15,717 nt of DNA from Bacteroidales bacterium (GTDB taxonomy: Bacteria; Bacteroidota; Bacteroidia; Bacteroidales; VadinHA17). The stretch covers positions 1 to 15,717 of the forward strand of contig JADGPV010000011.1 in NCBI GenBank assembly GCA_017882245.1, read 5' to 3'. Both the position numbers and the translations under genes were made by a program. The notes below the pieces were generated by a model. It did not search any database and had not been told where the DNA came from. It was given only the letters and a program-made list of their open reading frames with translations. How positions within the stretch are numbered: position 1 is the first letter of the stretch; each line of letters starts with the position of its first letter. Shown here piece by piece: positions 6,970 to 12,936 of this stretch.

Positions 6970-8456
6970 TAACTTTCAGTGTAATAGAGGGCGAATGTAC
7001 TGATATATGGTCTTGCCCGTGAGGATGTTATGGTGAGCCGTATCTCGTCAGCCTTTATTGCAGGAAAACTCAGAAGCCTTTTATACCCTATAGTAGTTCC
7101 TGTAGCTACTGTAAACCACTGCTGGTCAGACCGCGCTTCTATAAGATACCTTTCGACTCTTTGCCCCTTACTGATATCCTCCTGCAGCATAGCCACATTA
7201 AAAGTAGCTGCAATTGCAGGAACGAAGGAAGCTACTCCCTGCCGTCCCGGGTTCCATGATGTTGTGCTGTCACCGTCAATAGCCCACATGGCTCCGTGTC
7301 CGTAAGGACGTGCTCCGTTAAGCAGGTCAGTTTTGTAGAGATTATCCAGCCTTGTTCTGAGACCCATCAGGCTTTTAATATCATTGTCAGTTATAAGTCC
7401 CCTTTTATCCGGAGGCACGTTAAGAAGAAGCACCGCATTGCGGCCTACCGAATTCAGATATATATCGAACAGCTCGTCCGGGTCTTTTACGAGGCTGTCT
7501 TCGGAAGCATGCCAGAACCACCCCGGCCGGATTGACACATCCGCCTCGGCAGGGTACCAGTAGACGTCTCCTGCTTTCTGGAGTAGCGCGCTGCTTCCCA
7601 GATCTTCGGAAGAAGGGGTGAGATCAAGGGCTTTGTTTATGGCGCAGCTCTCCGGCGTGCCGCCAGGTGCCAGAGCTGTCACGCTCCACTCGGTCTCCCG
7701 GCCGCAACCCGTCTCGGTGCCTATCCATCTTACATCTTCGCCCATAACTGCTGTGACAGCATCAGGCTGCAGCATCCTTACAAGATCATAGTAAGCCTGC
7801 CAGTCATATTCCTGGCTTCGGCCGTTTCGCCCCTCGCCGCCGGCTCCGTCAAACCATACCTCATCAATTTTACCATACCATGTAAGCAATTCGGTCAGCT
7901 GCTCCATGTAGAATTTGTTATAGGCAGGAGAAACGCCATAACATCCGGCATTACGGTCCCACGGAGAGAGATAAACTCCGAACTTCATATTGTATTTGTC
8001 ACATGCATCCCTGAGCTCCCTGATCACATCACCCTTACCATCTTTCCATGTACTGGAGGCTACCGAGTGACTGGTCGTTTTTGTAGGCCAGAGACAGAAG
8101 CCGTCATGATGCTTTGCGGTGATGATAACCATCTTCATACCTGCCTCACTGAGTACCCTTACCCACTGCTCAGCATTAAGGGAGTCGGGATTGAAGAGCC
8201 CGGGAGATTCATCACCATTGCCCCATTCCCTATCGGTGAAGGTGTTTATGCCGAAGTGGATGAAGGCCGTCATCTCAAGACTTTGCCATGCAAGCTGGCG
8301 TTGGGAGGGGATAACATGCGCTGCCATAGCCTCTTTAACTCCGGGTGTTGGCTTGACAGGGAATTCAACCTCTCCCAGATAAAACTTTTTGTCGTCCTTG
8401 CTGGTACATGAGAGGATTGAAAAAAATATTATCAATAATATTACCAGGTTTTTCAT
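6969..8456 (-). CDS. GH29 alpha-L-fucosidase, lipoprotein, with C-terminal F5/8-type C-like domain
   Basis: This enzyme should release alpha-linked L-fucose from glycans. I chose the ATG at 8456, giving 495 residues. It yields a clean lipoprotein signal (MKNLVILLIIFFSILSC) and is preceded by GAGG; the upstream in-frame ATG at 8516 would put 20 polar residues ahead of the signal and overlap the previous gene. GH29 motifs include AFIHFGINTF, IITAKHHDGFCLWPT and EVWFDGAGG, whose aspartate (about D203) is the expected nucleophile. The acid/base residue cannot be assigned by eye. The motif style suits the GH29-B group (alpha-1,3/1,4 branches), which is inference. From about residue 375 a beta-rich domain with AIDGDSTTSWNPG resembles discoidin/CBM32 folds. 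After the lipid cysteine, TSKDDKK resembles a Bacteroidetes surface-export signal. No SusC/SusD pair is nearby. Confidence 0.93.
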   Translation of the reverse strand: MKNLVILLIIFFSILSCTSKDDKKFYLGEVEFPVKPTPGVKEAMAAHVIPSQRQLAWQSLEMTAFIHFGINTFTDREWGNGDESPGLFNPDSLNAEQWVRVLSEAGMKMVIITAKHHDGFCLWPTKTTSHSVASSTWKDGKGDVIRELRDACDKYNMKFGVYLSPWDRNAGCYGVSPAYNKFYMEQLTELLTWYGKIDEVWFDGAGGEGRNGRSQEYDWQAYYDLVRMLQPDAVTAVMGEDVRWIGTETGCGRETEWSVTALAPGGTPESCAINKALDLTPSSEDLGSSALLQKAGDVYWYPAEADVSIRPGWFWHASEDSLVKDPDELFDIYLNSVGRNAVLLLNVPPDKRGLITDNDIKSLMGLRTRLDNLYKTDLLNGARPYGHGAMWAIDGDSTTSWNPGRQGVASFVPAIAATFNVAMLQEDISKGQRVERYLIEARSDQQWFTVATGTTIGYKRLLSFPAIKADEIRLTITSSRARPYISTFALYYTES

Positions 8457-8464
8457 AAGCGGCC

Positions 8465-8872
8465 TCATTTCCCTGACCTGACGTACTGTGAGTTCCTGAA
8501 ACGCAAAGCTGACCAATCATCATCAATTCCTACCTGGCTTACACGTCTGAATCCTGTTTTTTCTACAGATTCCCAGCCATGGTCACGGTTAATATCGGTG
8601 ATATATTTCCGTGAGGTTCCCTTTGGAAAAGCCATCCAAAGCTTGCCATCACCGTTCAGGTTGTGAACGCAGGCCGGACCGAGTAGCTTCACCTCATCCG
8701 ATCGTGAAGTAAAGACTACCATGAAATCGTACAGGTAACGTGCATTGATCTCTGTGTCTATCTGTACAGAAGGTAAAGCCTTTGCCAGCCTTTTCATGAA
8801 TACTTCCGGTGCGTTCAGCACTGCTATACGTTTCTGATCACCATATCTGAGCTTTTTTAAAATCTCATCCAT
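8465..8872 (-). CDS. Conserved small protein, DUF3052-like
   Basis: I do not know its function. The 135-residue soluble protein has no signal peptide or membrane helix. Its layout resembles DUF3052-type proteins: IAVLNAPEVFMKRL near the N-terminus, DFMVVFTSRSDEV in the middle, GKLWMAFPKGTS, and a C-terminal DDDWSALRFR. This pattern suggests a small alpha/beta fold; the similarity is from memory and is not proof of homology. It is the first gene of the minus-strand run, preceded by a TATATTTG box. The fucosidase ATG lies 8 bases past its stop, so the two are probably co-transcribed. A functional link with a surface fucosidase is not obvious. The start ATG is followed by a typical MDEILKKL and is accepted. 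Confidence 0.75.
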   Translation of the reverse strand: MDEILKKLRYGDQKRIAVLNAPEVFMKRLAKALPSVQIDTEINARYLYDFMVVFTSRSDEVKLLGPACVHNLNGDGKLWMAFPKGTSRKYITDINRDHGWESVEKTGFRRVSQVGIDDDWSALRFRNSQYVRSGK

Positions 8873-8893
8873 TATTTTGGTTCTACCTCTTCA

Positions 8894-8901
8894 CAAATAT
8901 A
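8894..8901 (-). promoter_or_regulatory. Bacteroidetes -7 promoter box for the DUF3052-like/fucosidase/CapA unit
   Basis: TATATTTG matches TAnnTTTG, about 21 bases before the ATG. A TTTG at 8916-8919 lies only 14 bases upstream of it, shorter than the usual 19-21, so the -33 box is doubtful. The box is 58 bases from the divergent promoter of the thiamine operon. Confidence 0.45.
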
Positions 8902-8938
8902 CGAATAAGCGACATCAAAGATTGAACTGAACTTTATA

Positions 8939-8967
8939 TTGACTTCCGTGTATGTATTGTATATTTG
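8939..8967 (+). promoter_or_regulatory. Bacteroidetes-type promoter of the thiamine operon
   Basis: TTG (8939-8941) and TATATTTG (8960-8967) are separated by 18 bases, close to the TTTG / TAnnTTTG arrangement with a 19-21 base spacer. The start would be near 8972-8974, just ahead of the riboswitch core, as expected for a leader RNA element. Confidence 0.6.
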
Positions 8968-8979
8968 CAGTGTCGAATA

Positions 8980-9052
8980 ACGGGGTGCCTTTTAAACAGG
9001 CTGAGATCATACCCTTACAACCTGATCCGGATAATGCCGGCGTAGGGAACAG
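8980..9052 (+). ncRNA. TPP (THI-box) riboswitch
   Basis: This leader RNA binds thiamine pyrophosphate and should lower expression of the downstream genes when TPP is plentiful. Diagnostic conserved words occur in the right order: CGGGGTGCC (8981-8989), the pyrimidine-sensing GGCTGAGA (8999-9006), ACCC (9011-9014), ACCTGATCCGG (9020-9030), GATAATGCCGGCGTAGGGAA (9030-9049). P2 is GGGGT with ACCC, P3 is closed by GCC/GGC with a short loop, and P5 by CCGG/CCGG. The usual P1 closing helix is not evident. The genes controlled (receptor, PnuT, thiamine pyrophosphokinase) fit the ligand exactly. A further 64 bases separate the aptamer from the receptor ATG, with no T-rich terminator, so translational control or another mechanism is more likely. 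Confidence 0.95.
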
Positions 9053-9116
9053 GAGTAATCATTTCCGGCTTGTTGACACACCCTCACTTCTGACAGTGGA
9101 TTTATCATGTTAGGAT

Positions 9117-11546
9117 ATGGTTAGAAAGCTTTCAGTTATTGTACTTTTTATGCTGCTTGCCTGTCAAATGGCATCTGGCCAGAAAGACCGCGGAGTCATT
9201 ACCGGAATTGTCAGGGATGCTGACGGCATGCCTCTTGCGGGGGCCTCAGTTGCTATTGAAAGCCTGAAAGCCGGTATGGCAACAGACAACGACGGAAGGT
9301 ATGCCCTCCGGGGCTTGAGGGACGGCAGTTATACTCTTCGCATGAGCTACACCGGTTATAAGACCTTTGACACAACATTAGTTCTGAAAGGCAGCGCTGT
9401 TGCTGATGCATCAATGAAAGAAGCTGTTTATGTCACTGAAGAGGTGGTCGTCAGAGCCAGCCGGGCGGGGAGCCGGACACCTATGGCACACAGTACAGTC
9501 AAAGCAATAGAGTTAAGAGAGCATGACATGACAAGGGATATGCCTTACCTTCTCTCACTGACACCGTCTCTGGTTGAGACATCTGATGCTGGCAATGGCG
9601 TAGGATATACTTCAATGCGTATCCGGGGTACTGATGCCAGCAGGATAAATATCACACTGGACGGAATACCCCTCAACGATGCCGAATCGCAACAGGTTTT
9701 CTGGGTCGATCTGCCCGATCTGGCTTCATCATCGGGAAGCATCCAGATACAGCGCGGAGCAGGTACTTCAACAAATGGAGCAGGTGCCTTCGGCGCATCG
9801 GTAAATATCAGCTCCATGACTCCACCGGAAGATCCGGGTTCTGAATCAGGTTTCTCTTACGGTTCATTCAACACCGTCAGGGCTTCGGCAAAAGTTTGGA
9901 CAGGGACGCTGGGCGAAAGATTCAATATGATGGTCAGAGCATCGCTGACAGGAAGCGACGGTTATGTCGACCATAGCGCTTCCGATCTGAGATCAGCTTC
10001 GGTTTCCGGCATCTGGTCGGCACCCTCCGACAGATTGAGATTTAATTTCCTGACGGGAAGTGAAAGAACCGGTATAAGCTGGTGGGGCGTACCGACAGAG
10101 ATGCTGCAGGAGAACAGGCGCTATAATCCCGCAGGGGAATATACTGACAGCAACGGTGACCTGCGGTACTATGAAAATGAGACCGACAACTACAGACAGA
10201 ACCATTACCATCTTTTTTATACACATATCTTCGCTGGACAGCTGAGCCTGAACACAGGCATACACCTGTCGACAGGGAACGGCTACTATGAGGAGTATAA
10301 AAGCAACAGTGACCCTATGGAATACGGGCTTACAGGATTGACTTACAACGGAACCGCGGTGACAGAAACGGATCTTGTACAGCGTAAGTGGCTGGATAAT
10401 TATTTCTACGGTGCTGTATGGTCGCTGGTAAAACAGGGTACGGCTGCAGAGTGGACCCTTGGAGGTGCACTGAACAGGTATGATGGCGATCACTTTGGCA
10501 GGATAATATGGATGGAATTTCCGGGATATGTGGTTCCGGATTATGAGTGGTACAGGAATAAAGGCCTGAAGAATGAGTTCAATATCTACGGAAAGGTCAG
10601 CGCCAGGATTAGCGGAAGCCTGAACGTGTTCCTCGACCTTCAGTACAGGTACATAAACTACAGTTTTGATGGACCTGACAGTGATATGAAAGATCTCACT
10701 GCCAGTCACATGTTCAGTTTCTTAAATCCCAAAACCGGTTTCTTTTTTAGCAACGGCAGGGGCAGTGATGCATTTGTCTCCGTATCAGTTGCTCATCGCG
10801 AGCCCACACGTGCAGACTTCAAGGAGGCCGCGGGCGATGAGAATGCCACGCCAAAGCAGGAACGCCTGACCGATTTTGAGGGCGGATACACTTTCAGTAA
10901 TGCCTCACTGGCACTCGGCCTCAACATGTATTATATGCTTTATCACGATCAGCTCGTTCCAACAGGTAAAATAAGCAATACCGGTTACCCGATAATGACA
11001 AATGTTCCGGAAAGCTTCAGGACAGGCATTGAGTTATCAGGAAGCTACAGGCCGTCACCGCTGGCCGCGCTGAAGATAAACCTGACTTTAAGCCGGAGCA
11101 GGATAAATAACTTCCGGAATTATTATTTCAATTACAATACGTCAGACTGGAGCGAAGAGTATACATGGAGCGATCTCGGCACAGTTGACATTGCCTATTC
11201 ACCTCGCATTACAGGGTCAGCGGAGGTGGAACTCAATCCTTCGAAAAACCTTAACCTCACGATGACCGGCAAATATGTGGGAAAGCAATACTTTGACAAC
11301 ACAATGAGTGAAAACAGAATAATCAATCCGTACTTTGCAAGCAACATCTCAGCGGGATACAAAATTCACTTACAAAGGTCAGGTGAGATTTTGCTTCGCT
11401 TGACCGTGAACAATCTTTTCAACGCGCTTTATGAAAACAATGCCTACGGCGGAATGTGGACCGAAGACGGTATTGAAAAAACATGGGCTTACTTCTTCCC
11501 TCAGGCAGGCATAAACTATATGGCTGGTATTTCATTATCTTTCTGA
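9117..11546 (+). CDS. TonB-dependent outer-membrane receptor, probable thiamine transporter
   Basis: This protein should carry thiamine or a related compound across the outer membrane using TonB energy. It has 809 residues with a signal peptide (about 1-21, ending ACQMASGQ) and a carboxypeptidase-regulatory-like domain (about 25-105, VITGIVRDADGMPLAGASV). A TonB-box-like EEVVVRA (108-114) follows, then a plug domain (about 120-235, with MRIRGTDASRINITLDGIP and GAGAFGASVNI) and a beta-barrel to the C-terminal phenylalanine (ISLSF). Substrate is inferred from the TPP riboswitch just upstream and the PnuT and thiamine pyrophosphokinase genes downstream. This matches the known Bacteroidetes OMR-pnuT-tnr3 operon. 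It is shorter than SusC proteins and has no SusD partner, so it is not a glycan importer. AGGA lies very close to the ATG. Confidence 0.92.
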   Translation: MVRKLSVIVLFMLLACQMASGQKDRGVITGIVRDADGMPLAGASVAIESLKAGMATDNDGRYALRGLRDGSYTLRMSYTGYKTFDTTLVLKGSAVADASMKEAVYVTEEVVVRASRAGSRTPMAHSTVKAIELREHDMTRDMPYLLSLTPSLVETSDAGNGVGYTSMRIRGTDASRINITLDGIPLNDAESQQVFWVDLPDLASSSGSIQIQRGAGTSTNGAGAFGASVNISSMTPPEDPGSESGFSYGSFNTVRASAKVWTGTLGERFNMMVRASLTGSDGYVDHSASDLRSASVSGIWSAPSDRLRFNFLTGSERTGISWWGVPTEMLQENRRYNPAGEYTDSNGDLRYYENETDNYRQNHYHLFYTHIFAGQLSLNTGIHLSTGNGYYEEYKSNSDPMEYGLTGLTYNGTAVTETDLVQRKWLDNYFYGAVWSLVKQGTAAEWTLGGALNRYDGDHFGRIIWMEFPGYVVPDYEWYRNKGLKNEFNIYGKVSARISGSLNVFLDLQYRYINYSFDGPDSDMKDLTASHMFSFLNPKTGFFFSNGRGSDAFVSVSVAHREPTRADFKEAAGDENATPKQERLTDFEGGYTFSNASLALGLNMYYMLYHDQLVPTGKISNTGYPIMTNVPESFRTGIELSGSYRPSPLAALKINLTLSRSRINNFRNYYFNYNTSDWSEEYTWSDLGTVDIAYSPRITGSAEVELNPSKNLNLTMTGKYVGKQYFDNTMSENRIINPYFASNISAGYKIHLQRSGEILLRLTVNNLFNALYENNAYGGMWTEDGIEKTWAYFFPQAGINYMAGISLSF

Positions 11547-12163
11547 TGCTTATGATCACATGGTTGTCTGAGAATATTGTCGAGGTCTTTGGTGCTGTCA
11601 CTGGAATAGCATATGTTATCCTTGAAATAAGGCGTAACATTCTTCTATGGCCACTGGGTATACTGGCTTCAGCGGTTTATATTTATGTTTTTGGCAATAA
11701 CGGTTTTTATGCAGGGATGGTGCTGCAGGCATACTATGTGGTAATCAGTATATACGGATGGTACAAATGGCAAGGGGCAAGGGGCAAGTGGCAAGGGGCA
11801 AGGGGTTCAGGATCAGAAGTGAAAAGTGATATTATTAAAATTGATGGCAAAACAGCTTTAATCTGTTTTATAACCTCACTGGGATTATGGGGATTGTTGT
11901 GGTTTTCGCTGGACAGATGGACTGACTCACCTGTCCCGCATTGGGACGGACTGATAACCTCCCTGTCGGTAGTTGCGACATGGATGCTTACCAGGAAATT
12001 CATCGAACAATGGTACGTATGGATCCTGGCCAATGCCATAGCCGTCATCGTCTATCTTGCCATGGGAATGTACCCGACGGCCATTTTGTTCGTCATATAT
12101 TTCGTAATGGCGATCATTGGTGTAAGGGCTTGGAGTAAAAATCGGTCACGAATTAAGATTTAA
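11546..12163 (+). CDS. pnuT: PnuT-type thiamine transporter, PnuC family
   Basis: This inner-membrane protein should move thiamine into the cytoplasm by facilitated diffusion, with the kinase encoded next trapping it. I chose the ATG at 11546, which overlaps the receptor stop (TGATG) and gives 205 residues; the frame stays open upstream to 11483, but that part is receptor code. An alternative ATG lies at 11552. PnuC-family features are AYVILEIRRNILLWPLGI, the motif ISIYGWYKW, and EQWYVWILANAIAVIVYLA, with about seven hydrophobic segments. Oddly, the loop after YGWYK contains a duplicated seven-residue unit, WQGARGK then WQGARGS (residues 75-87), from a 21-bp DNA repeat. The last codons and the stop lie inside an AATTAAG repeat array. 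Substrate is inferred from the operon. Confidence 0.9.
   Translation: MLMITWLSENIVEVFGAVTGIAYVILEIRRNILLWPLGILASAVYIYVFGNNGFYAGMVLQAYYVVISIYGWYKWQGARGKWQGARGSGSEVKSDIIKIDGKTALICFITSLGLWGLLWFSLDRWTDSPVPHWDGLITSLSVVATWMLTRKFIEQWYVWILANAIAVIVYLAMGMYPTAILFVIYFVMAIIGVRAWSKNRSRIKI
11768..11805 (+). repeat. In-frame 21-bp direct duplication inside pnuT
   Basis: The unit at 11768-11788 encodes WQGARGK and is repeated at 11789-11805 before diverging to GGTTCA. The inner structure is itself repetitive (GGGGCAA words). Because the unit is a multiple of three, the frame is kept. It lies in a hydrophilic loop between membrane segments. Confidence 0.85.
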
Positions 12164-12183
12164 GAATTAAGAATTAAGAATTT
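12151..12183 (+). repeat. 7-bp tandem repeat array (AATTAAG) across the pnuT stop
   Basis: Units are AATTAAG (12151-12157), ATTTAAG (12158-12164), AATTAAG (12165-12171), AATTAAG (12172-12178) and a partial AATTT. The pnuT stop codon TAA lies within the second unit. Confidence 0.85.
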
Positions 12184-12194
12184 TTGTGGTGCTG

Positions 12195-12230
12195 CAGATC
12201 TTCAGACATCAGACCTTCAGACTTTAGACT
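12195..12230 (+). repeat. Degenerate TCAGAC word repeats between pnuT and the kinase gene
   Basis: TCAGAC occurs at 12202-12207, 12209-12214 and 12217-12222, flanked by the related words CAGAT (12195-12199) and TTAGAC (12224-12229). Spacing is 7-8 bases. The gap holds nothing else recognisable apart from the AATTAAG array. Confidence 0.75.
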
Positions 12231-12238
12231 AAACAGAA

Positions 12239-12880
12239 ATGAAAGCAGTAATACTAGCAAACGGAAAGTACCCGTCACATGCGGTACCGTTAAGACACCT
12301 TAAGGAGGCTGATTTAATAGTATGTTGCGACGGAGCAGCGGAGGAGCTTGTTGCTCACGGTATTGAGCCAGGTATAATAACCGGTGACCTTGATTCTGTC
12401 TCTCCGGAACTCAGGAGGAAATATGAAAGCATCCTTGTGCAAGATACTGACCAGGAGACGAACGACCTTACCAAGGCGGTGAAGTGGTGCATCTCACAGG
12501 GAATAAAGGAGGTTGTAATCCTTGGCGCTACTGGCATCCGGGAAGACCATACTCTTGGTAATATCTCCCTTCTTGCAGATTACAATCGTGATATCAGGGC
12601 TGCCATGCTCACTGACACTGGTTCATTCCACGTATTTTACAGCAGTGTCACTATTGATTCTTACCCTGGCCAGCAGGTGTCGCTCTTCAGCATTGACCCT
12701 GACCTGGCAGTCACATCACAAGGACTGCGCTACCCGCTGCAAAACCTTAGGCTCACAAGCTGGTGGCGCGGCACGTTAAATGAGGCGGCGGGGAAAAACT
12801 TTACACTGGAGTTTGAAAAAGGGAATGTAATTGTATTTATGGAGTACCCTGAGGTCGAACAAACGGAATTTGAAGCATGA
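12239..12880 (+). CDS. tnr3: Thiamine pyrophosphokinase
   Basis: The enzyme transfers pyrophosphate from ATP to thiamine, making TPP, and so completes salvage of imported thiamine. The 213-residue protein shows the family motifs: VCCDGAAEEL (28-37), TGDLDSVSPE (48-57), DQETNDLTKA (71-80) and LGATGIREDHTLGN (95-108). The acidic residues of GDLDS and DQETND are those expected to bind metal and nucleotide. The C-terminal part (about 140-205) fits the small beta-rich thiamine-binding domain. The ATG is preceded by 75 bases of repeat-rich DNA rather than a close ribosome-binding site, so coupling to pnuT is loose. The name tnr3 is used for this gene in Bacteroides; thiN would also be acceptable. 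It is the product, TPP, that the riboswitch senses. Confidence 0.95.
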   Translation: MKAVILANGKYPSHAVPLRHLKEADLIVCCDGAAEELVAHGIEPGIITGDLDSVSPELRRKYESILVQDTDQETNDLTKAVKWCISQGIKEVVILGATGIREDHTLGNISLLADYNRDIRAAMLTDTGSFHVFYSSVTIDSYPGQQVSLFSIDPDLAVTSQGLRYPLQNLRLTSWWRGTLNEAAGKNFTLEFEKGNVIVFMEYPEVEQTEFEA

Positions 12881-12936
12881 CCGCAAAAAATTTCTAACTT
12901 CGATTGTTCGTTTGTTAAACAAAATAGTACATAGCT

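Noticed and set aside
8457..8516. Earlier in-frame fucosidase start at 8516
   Set aside because: It would overlap the upstream gene by 52 bases and place polar residues before a clean lipoprotein signal; the ATG at 8456 has GAGG at a proper distance.
9107..9124. Five-codon upstream frame (MLGYG) overlapping the receptor ATG
   Set aside because: Such short frames arise often by chance; nothing supports translation or a control role.
9993..10709. Long open frame of 238 codons antisense to the receptor gene
   Set aside because: No domain, signal or plausible start context; it mirrors receptor codons and is a shadow frame.
11483..11545. Earlier in-frame pnuT start at 11483
   Set aside because: This stretch is the receptor's C-terminal coding region in another frame; the TGATG start at 11546 fits coupled translation.
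6969..11546. Fucosidase next to a TonB receptor as a polysaccharide utilisation locus
   Set aside because: The genes are divergent, no SusD-like gene is present, the receptor is shorter than SusC, and a TPP riboswitch plus thiamine genes define the receptor's operon.
11768..12230. CRISPR array
   Set aside because: Repeat units are only 6-21 bp with no regular unique spacers and no cas genes.
12858..12923. Competing pairings of TTTGTT (12911-12916) with AACAAACG upstream or AACAAA downstream, before the amidase gene
   Set aside because: AT-rich words of 6-8 bases pair easily by chance; no T run or conserved RNA motif supports an attenuator.
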